The notes: generated from the sequence alone by a model not told the origin. DNA of 14,584 nucleotides from Desulfobacterales bacterium CG23_combo_of_CG06-09_8_20_14_all_52_9 (GCA_002771315.1 PCSF01000036.1:17123-31706), one strand, 5' to 3'; counted from the first letter of the stretch, positions 1-8,515 are shown. A program made the numbers and translations.

Positions 1-636
1 CCGCATGAGAATGCGGATGGCATCGTTGTCCATCTGTCCGATGGCCTCTTCCATGCGGGAAAGGATCTTATCCCGGTCCGGCCCGATGGTGGCAGCGTGA
101 AATCCCATCAGGTAGTATCGGACGGCATCGAAAAACACTCCTGAGGCAAGATACGTATCTCCCAAAAGTGTGAAAAGCCGCTTTTGCATTGAATCCGGCA
201 GGTCCTTTAGCAGCAGAGCAGGGGCTTCCCGGATCACCCGGTCATACTTTCCCTTCTGATAATCGGACTCCAGGACCTCCACCCGGGCCTCCGAGACGAA
301 ACGGCTTTCCGGATATGTCTGAATCAGTTTTTCATAGGCCAGGCGCGCAGCGTCGGAATCCCCGAGCATCTTTCGTATTGTCCCGATCCTCATCAAGGCT
401 GTATCCGCATCCGATTCCCGGGGAAAGCGTTTCACGAAGGATTCAAAAACTGCCAGTGATTCCGGATAGGATCCGGATTCAAATAGATTTTCGGCTTTAT
501 GGAATAGGGTGTGCCCGGTCTCTTCAGCTGGCGGAGTTCTTTTGTCCGGCTCAACCGGAATCACCACTTTTTGCACGCAACCCGAAAGAAAAAACGCCAA
601 AAAGAGGATCCCCCAGGCCAGCCATACGAAAATCAT
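1..636 (-). CDS. TPR-type outer-membrane lipoprotein, partial (possible penicillin-binding protein activator)
   Basis: The reading frame is open for 212 codons from an ATG at 636 to the window edge, so only the N-terminal part is present. It starts with a hydrophobic segment ending in a lipobox (LSGC, Cys about residue 20), which predicts a lipoprotein signal peptide. Residues 45-200 are helical and TPR-like: a repeated pattern of about 37 residues with phrases such as ESLAVFESFVKRFP and ARLAYEKLIQTYPESRF. A purine-rich AAAGGG lies just before the start. It begins 22 nt after the panP-like stop on the same strand, so the two probably share a transcript. From family knowledge, TPR lipoproteins of this form in this group are often the N-terminal half of LpoA-like penicillin-binding-protein activators, whose C-terminal half is a periplasmic-binding fold. 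That half is outside the window, so a BamD/YbgF-like TPR lipoprotein remains possible. The gene call is firm; the specific function is weak. Confidence 0.75.
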   Translation of the reverse strand, partial: MIFVWLAWGILFLAFFLSGCVQKVVIPVEPDKRTPPAEETGHTLFHKAENLFESGSYPESLAVFESFVKRFPRESDADTALMRIGTIRKMLGDSDAARLAYEKLIQTYPESRFVSEARVEVLESDYQKGKYDRVIREAPALLLKDLPDSMQKRLFTLLGDTYLASGVFFDAVRYYLMGFHAATIGPDRDKILSRMEEAIGQMDNDAIRILMR

Positions 637-658
637 TTCCCTTTCTTTTCGAAGCCGG

Positions 659-2311
659 CTAAACAAGGTAGCTCCGGTACAACGCCTCCTGTTCATCCAG
701 GACGGCTTTCAAGGTATCGAGGGTGGTCATGGGATTCATGATGACGCAACGCAGTACCACCCGATCTTCTCCTAAAGAATCCGTCCCCCCCAGGGTAGTC
801 CTGGATACAAAGCTTTTTCCGGCCTCTCGCTGTAACCGCTGGAGGGCGATGTTGATCTCGTTGATGGTTCGGGCGGTGCGTCTTGCTTCTTTTGCATCGC
901 CTCCTTGGAGTTTTTCACGCAGCTTTGGGGGGCAAAGCCGATAGGTCAAGATATTGAGGGTCGGTGGCGTGACCAGTTCAAACAGGGACCTTTTCGATAT
1001 CTCCTGGGCAAAGGCCTCGGCGGTTTCGATGCCGTGCTCGATGAGAAGGGCGTATCCTTTGGACCCCATGATCTTCAAGGCGCTGTGCAAAACCAGGGAA
1101 TTGGCCTCTCGGGATCCGGATATCGATTTGATACCCAGGTCCACCGAACCGGGGCGGTTCACATACCGGGCATAATAGGCAACGGCATCCAGCGCAGACG
1201 GATCCTTGAAAAAGACCATACCGCAGGTCATGGGCATGTAAAACTGCTTGTGGCCGTCGATGGTCACGGAGTCGGCCTGTGCGATCCCATCAAGAAGATC
1301 CCGGTATTTCTCGGACATCAGCGTGGGGCCTCCCCAGGCCGCATCCACGTGGAAGTGAATCCCATTTTTACGACAGATGTCCGCCATCCGATCCAGAGGA
1401 TCGACGGCTCCGGTTTCCGTTGTCCCGGCAATCCCCACCACGGCCATCACCCGGGTGCTTTTTCCGGATTCCTGTAAGATTCGAATCGTCCGATCAAGGG
1501 CCCCGGGATCCATCCTTCCCCGGGCATCTGTATCCACCGTGACGATGTTTTCGTTCCCGATCCCTAAGAGTCCGGCGGCTTTGTTGAGGGAAAAATGACC
1601 GAACCGCGTAGCCAGGATCACACAGCGATCGATCCCATAGGTCCTCAGGGCCGCTCCCACTCCGGATCGTTCCACGCCGGCAAAGTCGCCCTTGGGTTTC
1701 AGCAACTGGTTTCGGGCCACCCAGAGGGCGGTATAGTTGGCCAGGGTACCGTCTTCCACAAAACAGCCCAGTGTGGTTTCGGCGTTTTGAACATGTTCCC
1801 GATAAAAGGCGTCGTCGCTATTGAAAATTAAGCGGTGAATCTTGGCCAGGACCTGCTTTTCCACGATGGAGACCAGCTTGGAGGTTTCGATCTTCACCAC
1901 GTTCTGGTTTAAAGCAGTCACGATGGTCTTCAGGTGCACCATAAAATAAGGAATGGCGGAAGTCATATGGCCGACGAAGAAAGGGGATGCCACATTGACA
2001 GCGTGGGGAGCGATCCCTTGAATGAGGTCGGCGATGACATGCTCGAGCTTTTTTTCAGGGTGATCCGAAATCCGAGTGTCCGTGAAGCGGTCGGCCAATT
2101 CCTTGAGGCTGATCTCTTCGGTGATCCCCACATGCGTTTTCAGAAAATCATGGAGTCCGAAGAGGATCTGCTCCATGTACTTAATCAGGGCCGGCCGGCC
2201 GGTGTCACTTTCCGGACGGATAAACGTCCGCATCAACGTCTGCCAATCCGCAACCAGTCGGGTTCTGGCAGGATTGGTATCTTTTATGTGTATAATCGAT
2301 GTGTTGTCCAT
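659..2311 (-). CDS. panP: PLP-dependent aspartate 1-decarboxylase-like protein (PanP family)
   Basis: A 550-residue group II (glutamate/aspartate decarboxylase fold) PLP enzyme. The Schiff-base lysine is K355 in IDGHKQFYMP. The aspartate that contacts the pyridine nitrogen is in HVDAAWGG (321-328), and a glycine/threonine-rich cofactor region lies at 183-192. The stretch around 113-145 (GHMTSAIPYF, ALNQNVVKIETSK) strongly resembles, from memory, the PanP aspartate decarboxylases described in Vibrio and relatives. Those make beta-alanine for pantothenate and coenzyme A where the pyruvoyl enzyme PanD is absent. Length fits the family (about 520-550). The protein is cytosolic and presumably a homodimer. 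The start at 2311 has only a weak ribosome site (a GGAAAG lies more than 20 nt upstream). The gene is divergent from recN, with 181 bp between the starts. Another acidic or aromatic amino-acid substrate cannot be excluded from sequence alone. Confidence 0.85.
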   Translation of the reverse strand: MDNTSIIHIKDTNPARTRLVADWQTLMRTFIRPESDTGRPALIKYMEQILFGLHDFLKTHVGITEEISLKELADRFTDTRISDHPEKKLEHVIADLIQGIAPHAVNVASPFFVGHMTSAIPYFMVHLKTIVTALNQNVVKIETSKLVSIVEKQVLAKIHRLIFNSDDAFYREHVQNAETTLGCFVEDGTLANYTALWVARNQLLKPKGDFAGVERSGVGAALRTYGIDRCVILATRFGHFSLNKAAGLLGIGNENIVTVDTDARGRMDPGALDRTIRILQESGKSTRVMAVVGIAGTTETGAVDPLDRMADICRKNGIHFHVDAAWGGPTLMSEKYRDLLDGIAQADSVTIDGHKQFYMPMTCGMVFFKDPSALDAVAYYARYVNRPGSVDLGIKSISGSREANSLVLHSALKIMGSKGYALLIEHGIETAEAFAQEISKRSLFELVTPPTLNILTYRLCPPKLREKLQGGDAKEARRTARTINEINIALQRLQREAGKSFVSRTTLGGTDSLGEDRVVLRCVIMNPMTTLDTLKAVLDEQEALYRSYLV

Positions 2312-2492
2312 TTGGTAGTCTTGTATTCGACTTTCCTTGAGTCCGGTTTTAAGCGTATCTGTAAATCAGGCGATTCGTCAAGGAGATTCATCGGCGATTC
2401 TCCTGACAGATGCTTTACAAATCACCCCTTTCTGGGATAAAGAAACAAGGATCAAAGGCGATTTTTCCAAAGGACCCAATTTGACGGGTACA

Positions 2493-4205
2493 ATGCTCAC
2501 CGAGCTTTTCATTAAAAATTTTGCCATCATCGACGATCTGCACATCCGTTTTGCAGATGGACTCACCATTCTGACCGGCGAAACAGGGGCCGGAAAATCG
2601 ATCATCATACAGGCTTTCAACCTAATATTAGGCGACCGGGCCACCTCGAAAATGATCCGCTCCGGCGCGGAGACCGCCGAACTCGAGGCGCTGTTTCATA
2701 TCCAGCTCAACAGCGAGCCGGCAAACCGGGTCAAGGCTTCCGGATACGATACGTCCGAAAGTCTTTTGGTCAAACGGGTGATTTCCCAAAACGACCGGCA
2801 TCGTACTTACGTGAACGGCCACATCGCCACTATCCAGGTTTTGTCCGCCATCACCAGGCATCTGGCCAACATTTCCGGCCAGTTCGCCAGTCAGGGGCTA
2901 TTAAAAGAAGACCAGCAGCTTTGCGCCCTCGATCAGTTCGGAGGTCTGACGGCCTTGAGGCAACAGGTCGGTGCAGGGTACCACGAAATCCTTCCCCTCA
3001 TCGAGCATCTCGAGGACCTGGAGCAAAAGCATCAGCATCAGGCCGAACGCACCGAGTTGTTGCGGTTTCAGAAAACAGAGATCGCCGGGGCGTCCATCAT
3101 TCCCGGCGAGGACGCCGCATTGGAACTGGAAAAAATCCGACTGAAAAATGCCGAATCCCTTTACCAGGCGGTTTACGAGGGAGTCGAATCCCTGTATGGA
3201 GCTCCGGGCGCGGTGATTGAGCGTCACACCGAAATCCATAAAGGACTGGAGCGGGCCTGCCGAATCGACCCGTCGCTCAAAGATCGTATCCAGGGAATCG
3301 TCGACGCCGCCCTTCGACTGGAAGATACGATTTCCGCGATGAGGGATTACCTGAAGGGGATCCAGATGAATGAAGGCCGGCTGGAAGCGGTGGAATCCCG
3401 ACTGGACGTATTGAATAAATTAAAGCGAAAATACGGGCCGGATCTTAAAGCCGTTGTTTCCCATCTTGATGCCGTCGAAAAAGAACTTTCCGGGATCGAG
3501 GATATCCCCTTAAAGATCGAGCGCACAAAAAAATCCCTTCTCAACCGGCATGAATCCCTGGCAAAAGCCGCCAGGAACCTGTCCGAAAAAAGGATTCAAG
3601 CCGCCAAAAGCCTCTCCAGGGCCATGGAAAAGGAGCTGGCCGGACTCAAGATGGGAAAGACCCGCTTCGACGTCTCGTTTTCCAAGCTTCCGGCAGGACG
3701 GGATGTCAGTCCTTACCTGACGGCGGACGAAGCCGGTATCCAGGAGACCGGAATCGACCGCATCACCTTCATGATCGCCCCGAATGTGGGGGAGCAACTG
3801 AAACCGTTGGCTCAAATCGCTTCAGGGGGCGAGCTTTCCCGCGTCGTCCTCGCGCTAAAGGCGATACTGGCCAAAACCGATTCGGTAGAAACCCTCGTGT
3901 TCGACGAAGTGGATGCCGGAATCGGAGGCGGAGTCGCCGAAGTGGTGGGGAAAAAACTGGCTGATCTTTCCCGGTACCACCAAGTCGTTTGCATCACCCA
4001 TCTGCCGCAAATCGCCGTTCACGGAGATCATCATTTCAGAATCGAAAAAACCGTTTCCGGCGGCAGAACCCGAACAGCCATCACCCCCCTTGGGATAGAG
4101 GAACGCATCGAGGAAATCGCCAGGATGCTGGGCGGCGAAAAAATCACCCCGACCGCCCTGGACCATGCCCGGGAAATGTTGAAAAAGGGCTCCAAAGCCG
4201 GATGA
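2493..4205 (+). CDS. recN: DNA repair protein RecN
   Basis: An SMC-like ATPase of 570 residues that acts in double-strand break repair by recombination. The frame is open from 2337, but the ATG at 2493 gives the family's usual N-terminus (MLTELFIKNFAI) and usual length, so I take that start. Walker A is GETGAGKS at residues 29-36. The middle (about 150-420) is charged and helical, matching the RecN coiled-coil arms. The C-terminal ATPase half has the ABC signature ASGGELSR, Walker B LVFDEVDAGIGG, and the H-loop in CITHLPQIAVHGDHH. The head-arm-head layout is complete. The ribosome site is weak (ACGGG just upstream). I see no clear LexA operator or sigma70 promoter in the 181-bp gap shared with the panP-like gene; there is a short AGGAGA/TCTCCT inverted repeat at 2381-2404. 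Confidence 0.96.
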   Translation: MLTELFIKNFAIIDDLHIRFADGLTILTGETGAGKSIIIQAFNLILGDRATSKMIRSGAETAELEALFHIQLNSEPANRVKASGYDTSESLLVKRVISQNDRHRTYVNGHIATIQVLSAITRHLANISGQFASQGLLKEDQQLCALDQFGGLTALRQQVGAGYHEILPLIEHLEDLEQKHQHQAERTELLRFQKTEIAGASIIPGEDAALELEKIRLKNAESLYQAVYEGVESLYGAPGAVIERHTEIHKGLERACRIDPSLKDRIQGIVDAALRLEDTISAMRDYLKGIQMNEGRLEAVESRLDVLNKLKRKYGPDLKAVVSHLDAVEKELSGIEDIPLKIERTKKSLLNRHESLAKAARNLSEKRIQAAKSLSRAMEKELAGLKMGKTRFDVSFSKLPAGRDVSPYLTADEAGIQETGIDRITFMIAPNVGEQLKPLAQIASGGELSRVVLALKAILAKTDSVETLVFDEVDAGIGGGVAEVVGKKLADLSRYHQVVCITHLPQIAVHGDHHFRIEKTVSGGRTRTAITPLGIEERIEEIARMLGGEKITPTALDHAREMLKKGSKAG

Positions 4206-4282
4206 AATCCATTGACCGGCATGATAGACAATAGAAACTCTCCTCGCATCACACAGCCGCTTCATTGAAATCCGATTCATTC

Positions 4283-4312
4283 TTGACAAAACAATACAAT
4301 CCATAATAAAAT
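4283..4312 (+). promoter_or_regulatory. sigma70-like promoter for the zinc-ribbon gene
   Basis: A perfect TTGACA (4283-4288) is followed after 18 bp by TAAAAT (4307-4312), five of six matches to the -10 consensus. The AT-rich spacer and the position about 80 nt before the ATG at 4393 fit a primary promoter for the FmdB-like gene and perhaps the genes downstream. Basis: consensus match by eye. Confidence 0.6.
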
Positions 4313-4392
4313 ATAGGGTTTTGATAAAGACCATATTCGAAATATTTCATAGCCGTTTTCTCGGCTGAAAAATACAAAGGAGCGCGATTCTT

Positions 4393-4638
4393 ATGCCGAT
4401 CTATGAATTCAAGTGTCGCAAATGCGGCGAACTGGTGGAATTCTTATTTAAGAACCCAGAGGATCAAGTCGCACTGAAATGCCCCAAATGCGGCGGTGAA
4501 GGACTGGAACGTGTTTTAAGCACGACCCATTATGCCATGGGCTCGGATTACCCGAAGGGCGCCGGCGCCTCTTCTCAAACCCGGACCTGCTCCAGCGGGA
4601 GTTGCACGACCTATGATGTCCCCGGGCCGACCCGGTAA
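4393..4638 (+). CDS. FmdB-family putative regulatory zinc-ribbon protein
   Basis: An 81-residue protein beginning MPIYEFKCRKCG. The pairs CRKC (8-11) and CPKC (about 31-34) form one zinc ribbon, the hallmark of the FmdB/CxxC_CxxC_SSSS family. The C-terminal 40 residues are Ser/Thr/Gly-rich with two more cysteines (TCSSGSC), typical of this family's disordered tail. An AAAGGAG ribosome site lies about 10 nt before the start, and a good promoter lies upstream. The name comes from a putative regulator of formamidase genes, but the role of most members is unknown. The stop codon lies in the loop of a short hairpin. Confidence 0.88.
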   Translation: MPIYEFKCRKCGELVEFLFKNPEDQVALKCPKCGGEGLERVLSTTHYAMGSDYPKGAGASSQTRTCSSGSCTTYDVPGPTR

Positions 4639-4644
4639 CCGGGT
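4630..4644 (+). repeat. small hairpin enclosing the stop codon of the zinc-ribbon gene
   Basis: ACCCGG (4630-4635), the loop TAA (4636-4638, the stop codon itself) and CCGGGT (4639-4644) form a perfect 6-bp hairpin. A T-rich run appears only about 12 nt later (CTTTTC), so it is not a textbook Rho-independent terminator. It may slow termination or protect the mRNA end, or it may be chance. Confidence 0.3.
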
Positions 4645-4771
4645 GATCAAGTCGCTTTTCTCCCTTTGGGTTTGAATACGATACCCCGGATGCTCTTCTT
4701 AAGGATCGCATTCCAGCCTTGAACAAGTAAGATTTTCGTCTTTATCCGATGATGCGCTTTGGAAAACATCT

Positions 4772-5455
4772 ATGAAACAGATCCACGACCAGGAACAGGA
4801 ACAGTTCAAGAAGCTCTTCCAGTCCGAAAATGTCGATCGCTTCGAAGACCGGCTCAAGGTTCTCGAGGTTTTTTTAAGCACGGAAACCCATATCACGGCC
4901 GATGACCTGGTAACACTCCTGGAGAAAAAGGGGCACCGATTCGATCTGGAATTCGTGAAATCGACCCTTCACCTGATGTCCCGATACGGATTTGCCCGCG
5001 TCAACCAGTTTGACAACGGACGCGTTCTCTATGAACACCGACACCTAGGGCACCACCACGACCACATGATCTGCACCAAGTGTAAAAAGATCATCGAGTT
5101 TGAAAACCCCTCATTGGAGGATCAGCAGATCCAGATCGCCAAGGCCCATGGATTTCATTTGCTCCAACACAGGATGGAGCTTTACGGGATCTGTGCCGAA
5201 TGCCTCAAGGAACGACAGGCGCTCTTGCCGCTTTCTATAGCCAAGCAGGGAGAACGGTTGATCATCCGGGAAGTTCACGGAGGCGGCACCGCCCGGGCCC
5301 GAATCCTTTCCATGGGGCTTCGGATAGGTGACGAGATCGAAGTGATTTCCAACCAGGGCCAAGGACAGATGGTCATCGCCGTGGACGTCAAACGCTTTAT
5401 CATCGGCCGGGGAATGGCGGAAAAGATCATCTGCGAGCCTGTCCGAAAAGGGTAA
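4772..5455 (+). CDS. Fur-family metalloregulator fused to a C-terminal FeoA domain
   Basis: A 227-residue two-part protein. Residues 20-147 are a Fur regulator: an N-terminal winged helix (RLKVLEVFLSTETHITADDL), the metal-site phrase LGHHHDHMICTKC (92-104), and the structural zinc cysteine pairs C101/C104 and C141/C144. Residues about 152-225 are a FeoA/SH3-like domain with the typical LLPLSIAKQGERLIIREV opening, a G-rich ARILSMGLRIGDEIEV core and an IIGRGMAEKI end. Fur normally stops near residue 140-150, so the last 80 residues are extra. Family knowledge: Fur is an Fe(II)-responsive repressor, and FeoA is a small cytosolic partner of the ferrous transporter FeoB; DtxR regulators carry a related SH3-like C-terminal domain. 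Inference: an iron-sensing repressor with a built-in SH3-like effector or partner-binding domain. No feoB is in the window, and I saw no Fur box upstream. GGAAAA about 8 nt before the ATG is the likely ribosome site. Confidence 0.9.
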   Translation: MKQIHDQEQEQFKKLFQSENVDRFEDRLKVLEVFLSTETHITADDLVTLLEKKGHRFDLEFVKSTLHLMSRYGFARVNQFDNGRVLYEHRHLGHHHDHMICTKCKKIIEFENPSLEDQQIQIAKAHGFHLLQHRMELYGICAECLKERQALLPLSIAKQGERLIIREVHGGGTARARILSMGLRIGDEIEVISNQGQGQMVIAVDVKRFIIGRGMAEKIICEPVRKG

Positions 5456-5476
5456 AGAACGAGCCGAGCAGGCAAT

Positions 5477-6436
5477 ATGGCGAACACCATGGCAAACCGA
5501 ATGTCTTTAAAGAAACCCATTTATATCGAAGCCCATGAAAAGGGCCTTCTCAAAAAGAAGCGGGAAGATGCCTTCAAACTCTTGAAATCGTGCGTGCTGT
5601 GTCCCCGGCAATGCAAGGTGGATCGTCTGTCCGGCGAGACGGGAATATGCAAGACAGGGGCTTCCGCCATGGTCTCCAGTTATGATCCTCATTTCGGGGA
5701 AGAACAACCCTTGGTTGGCCGACACGGTTCCGGGACGATATTTTTCACCCATTGCAACCTGTTGTGCATTTTTTGCCAGAATTACGACATCAGCCACCAG
5801 GGGATTGGGAAAACGGTTTCTGATCGCGAGCTTTCGGCCATGATGCTCGATCTGCAACACCGGGGATGTCATAATATCAATTTCGTGACCCCTACCCATG
5901 TGGTTCCTCAGATTTTAAGCGCCCTTGGGATCGCCATCGAAGACGGCCTGTCCATTCCGCTGGTATACAATTCAGGGGGCTATGACAGCGTCCACACCCT
6001 CCGGATCCTGGAAGGCGTCATCGACATCTACATGCCGGATTTCAAGTTCTGGGATTCAGACATTGCCCAAAAAACCTGCGACGCCGAAGATTATCCGGAC
6101 GTAGCCCGAAAGGGCATCCTCGAAATGCATCGCCAGGTAGGGGATCTGGTGATGGACGACGAAGGGATCGCTTACCGAGGTCTTTTGTTACGTCATCTGG
6201 TGCTTCCCCAAGGCCTTGCCGGGACCCGGGAGATCATGCGGTTTATCGCCACCCGAATATCTACAAATACCTATGTCAACATCATGGCTCAGTACCGTCC
6301 CTGCGGACGCGCTGCGGAAATCCCCGAGCTTGCCGAAGCGCTTTTGGCTCGGGACTTCCAGGCGGCCCTTACCGCCGCCCGGGAAGAAGGCATTCAACGG
6401 CTCGATAGCCGAAGGCGTGTTTTCATGTTGTGGTAA
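5477..6436 (+). CDS. radical SAM protein, PflA-like (COG1313 type)
   Basis: A 319-residue protein. The radical SAM cluster motif is CNLLCIFC (C93, C97, C100), preceded by GTIFFTHC as usual for this family. An N-terminal cysteine set (C39, C42, C46, C58 in CVLCPRQC...GICKTG) is typical of the COG1313 group annotated as putative pyruvate-formate-lyase activating enzymes. Later blocks FVTPTHVVPQI, VYNSGGYDSV and DIYMPDFKFW match the conserved barrel strands. The protein would use a [4Fe-4S] cluster and S-adenosylmethionine to make a glycyl or substrate radical; the target is unknown, and no glycyl-radical enzyme lies nearby. In-frame ATGs at 5477, 5489 and 5501 are all possible starts; I chose the first because of the upstream GCAGGC. 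It begins 21 nt after the fur-feoA stop. Confidence 0.88.
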   Translation: MANTMANRMSLKKPIYIEAHEKGLLKKKREDAFKLLKSCVLCPRQCKVDRLSGETGICKTGASAMVSSYDPHFGEEQPLVGRHGSGTIFFTHCNLLCIFCQNYDISHQGIGKTVSDRELSAMMLDLQHRGCHNINFVTPTHVVPQILSALGIAIEDGLSIPLVYNSGGYDSVHTLRILEGVIDIYMPDFKFWDSDIAQKTCDAEDYPDVARKGILEMHRQVGDLVMDDEGIAYRGLLLRHLVLPQGLAGTREIMRFIATRISTNTYVNIMAQYRPCGRAAEIPELAEALLARDFQAALTAAREEGIQRLDSRRRVFMLW

Positions 6437-6438
6437 CG

Positions 6439-7083
6439 ATGGATTCGATGGAAAAAATATTCGCCGTAGGCGACATCCACGGAACCCCGAATAAAGTGTT
6501 CGCGTTGATGGACAAGGTCGACATAGATCGAAAGCGGGATCTCTTGATCTTCATCGGAGACTACGTGGACCGGGGCACTGGTTCCTACGAAGTGGTCGAT
6601 TACCTGGTCGATCTGAAACGGCAGGTGGAAAATATCATCTTTTTAAAAGGCAACCATGAGGACATGCTTTTAAAGTATCTTTCAGGTCACGACCGCTTCA
6701 CTTATTTGATAAACGGCGGACAAATCACCCTGGAGAGTTACCTAAAACGCAAGAAACCGGGGGATCGACACCCCGTCCCCGAGTCACACATGGAATTTTA
6801 CAATTCTCTGGTCTTGTATCATGAAACCCGGGACTTTTTATTCGTCCACGCCGGGATCCGGAAAAAGATCCCCATCAACCTACAAGATGCAAACGACCTT
6901 CTCTGGATCCGTAGTGAGTTCATCGATTCGGATTACGATTTCGGAAAACGGGTGGTTTTCGGACACACCCCATTTTCTGAACCCCTGGTGATGCCGAATA
7001 AAATCGGCATTGACACCGGTGCCGTTTATGGCAATAAACTGACCTGCGTGAAGCTTCCGGATATGGTCTTTTACCAGGTTTAA
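6439..7083 (+). CDS. PP2A/ApaH-like metallophosphoesterase (Ser/Thr protein phosphatase family)
   Basis: A 214-residue calcineurin-like phosphoesterase with all signature blocks: GDIHG (11-15), GDYVDRG (40-46), GNHE (71-74), HAG (137-139) and GHTP (175-178). These residues hold the two catalytic metals. The compact size and spacing match bacterial PPP-type Ser/Thr phosphatases and the related diadenosine-tetraphosphate hydrolases; sequence alone does not separate protein from Ap4A substrates. A GTG start at 6430 would overlap the previous gene; the ATG at 6439 lies 2 nt after that gene's stop and is my choice, with ATG 6448 as alternative. The tight spacing suggests translational coupling with the radical SAM gene. 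Confidence 0.9.
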   Translation: MDSMEKIFAVGDIHGTPNKVFALMDKVDIDRKRDLLIFIGDYVDRGTGSYEVVDYLVDLKRQVENIIFLKGNHEDMLLKYLSGHDRFTYLINGGQITLESYLKRKKPGDRHPVPESHMEFYNSLVLYHETRDFLFVHAGIRKKIPINLQDANDLLWIRSEFIDSDYDFGKRVVFGHTPFSEPLVMPNKIGIDTGAVYGNKLTCVKLPDMVFYQV

Positions 7084-7107
7084 ACTGCCACGGAACAAGG
7101 AGCCGCA

Positions 7108-7539
7108 ATGAAAAAATATCTTTTGACCATCCTGGTCCTGCTGTTGGCCGCCTCTGCCCTGGCCGGTCCCCAACGCCTGGCCGTCAAGGTCTCCGCCGCC
7201 AATGTACGGAGCGGTCCGGGCGACCAGTACGAGACTATTTGGCAGGTGGGGATGTATCACCCCCTGCAGATCACCGAGAAAAAAGTGGAATGGCTGCACT
7301 TCATTGATTCCGACAAAGACGAGGGGTGGATTCACCAATCGCTGGTCGCCAATATACCATCCGTGGTCACGATCAGCGAAAATTGCAAAATCCGCTCAGG
7401 TCCGGGCCCCCGTCAGACCGTGGCCTTCACAGCCGAAAAAGGGGTTCCTTTTAAGGTATTGGAGAAAAAAAAAGATTGGATCCATGTCGAACACGTCGAC
7501 GGAGACAAGGGCTGGATTCACCAATCTTTGGTCTGGTAA
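7108..7539 (+). CDS. exported protein with two bacterial SH3 domains
   Basis: A 143-residue protein. Residues 1-20 are a clear signal peptide (KKY, a hydrophobic core of Leu/Ile/Ala, then ALAG). Two SH3b repeats follow, about 25-81 and 86-143. Each has the NVRSGPG or KIRSGPG motif and ends in GWIHQSLV, so the domain is duplicated. Such domains usually bind peptidoglycan or other cell-wall peptides in the periplasm; no enzymatic domain is present. AAGGAG about 7 nt before the ATG is a strong ribosome site. The gene starts 24 nt after the phosphatase gene, in the same direction. Confidence 0.9.
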   Translation: MKKYLLTILVLLLAASALAGPQRLAVKVSAANVRSGPGDQYETIWQVGMYHPLQITEKKVEWLHFIDSDKDEGWIHQSLVANIPSVVTISENCKIRSGPGPRQTVAFTAEKGVPFKVLEKKKDWIHVEHVDGDKGWIHQSLVW

Positions 7540-7576
7540 GCTCCGGCACACATCCCCACGTATACCTGGAGAGACG

Positions 7577-8515
7577 ATGAATATCTACGTTTCCGGATCC
7601 CTGGCCTATGACCGGATCATGGATTTTCCCGGAAGGTTTTCCGATCACATCCTGCCTGACAAGATCCATGTTCTCAACGTCTGTTTCAACGTCAACGGCC
7701 TTGCCGAAAAATTCGGAGGAACCGCCGGCAACATCGCCTATAACCTAGCCATGCTGAAAGAAAAACCGCTCATCCTGGCATCCGCGGGGAAAGATTTTTC
7801 GCATTATGAGGCATGGCTGAAAGAAAACGGACTCTCCCTGGAAGGGATCCGGGTCATTCCGGAGGAATTCACGGCCGGTGCTTACATCACGACGGATCGA
7901 GGGGACAACCAGATCACCGGATTCAACCCCGGGGCCATGCGATACCCATCCGGCTTTTCCATCCCGGATTCAGGTCAGGGCGCTATCGGGATCCTATCAC
8001 CGGGAAACATCGAAGACATGCTGACCTACAGCCGGGAATTCAAGGCCAAACAAATCGCGTTTATTTTCGATCCGGGGCAGACCACTTCGGCCATGTCCGG
8101 AAAGCAAGTCCTTGAGATCTTGACCGGGTGCGATATCTTCATCTCCAACGACTACGAACTGGAGATGGTCTTGCGGATGACGGGCATGACGAAATCCGAC
8201 CTGCTGGCGCAAACGAAACGGGCCATCATCACCACCTTGGCGGAAAATGGATCCTTGCTGGCAACCCATGAAAAAGAGGTGCGGATTCCGGCGGTTCCTC
8301 CCCGACAAGTCGTGGATCCCACCGGTGCGGGAGATGCCTACCGCGCCGGACTGATCAAAGGCCTGGTATCGGGAAGACCCCTTGATACGTCGGCGCGCAT
8401 GGGCGCCACCTGCGCCAGCTTTGCCGTGGAGTGTAAGGGTACCCAGGAACATCGATACACCCCGGAGACATTCTGGGCCCGGCATCATGCATTTTTTGAT
8501 GGAAAGGATTCTTGA
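7577..8515 (+). CDS. PfkB-family sugar/nucleoside kinase, adenosine-kinase-like
   Basis: A 312-residue ribokinase-fold kinase. The start at 7577 has GGAGAG just upstream and gives the normal family N-terminus (MNIYVSGSLAYDRIMDFPGRF); a longer open frame from 7202 overlaps the SH3 gene out of phase and is rejected. The first PfkB signature is EKFGGTAGNIAYNLA (about 44-58). The second, DPTGAGDAYRAG (247-258), carries the anion hole and the catalytic base D253. The N-terminal block FPGRFSDHILPDKIH resembles, from memory, the bacterial adenosine kinases such as the mycobacterial enzyme, which phosphorylate adenosine to AMP. Ribokinase or fructokinase specificity is less likely but not excluded. 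The gene is last in the run from the zinc-ribbon gene. Confidence 0.88.
   Translation: MNIYVSGSLAYDRIMDFPGRFSDHILPDKIHVLNVCFNVNGLAEKFGGTAGNIAYNLAMLKEKPLILASAGKDFSHYEAWLKENGLSLEGIRVIPEEFTAGAYITTDRGDNQITGFNPGAMRYPSGFSIPDSGQGAIGILSPGNIEDMLTYSREFKAKQIAFIFDPGQTTSAMSGKQVLEILTGCDIFISNDYELEMVLRMTGMTKSDLLAQTKRAIITTLAENGSLLATHEKEVRIPAVPPRQVVDPTGAGDAYRAGLIKGLVSGRPLDTSARMGATCASFAVECKGTQEHRYTPETFWARHHAFFDGKDS

Noticed and set aside
905..1477. 190-codon plus-strand ORF opposite the decarboxylase
   Set aside because: It is a shadow of the PanP-like gene, whose PLP motifs lie on the minus strand.
2337..2492. 52-codon N-terminal extension of recN
   Set aside because: The frame is open, but the extension has no family resemblance, and the ATG at 2493 gives the standard RecN N-terminus and length.
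2312..2492. LexA (SOS) operator upstream of recN
   Set aside because: No convincing CTGT-N8-ACAG or similar site was found; only a short AGGAGA/TCTCCT repeat.
7202..7576. Long N-terminal extension of the kinase overlapping the SH3 gene
   Set aside because: It is an out-of-phase reading of the SH3 gene; the ATG at 7577 has a ribosome site and matches the family start.
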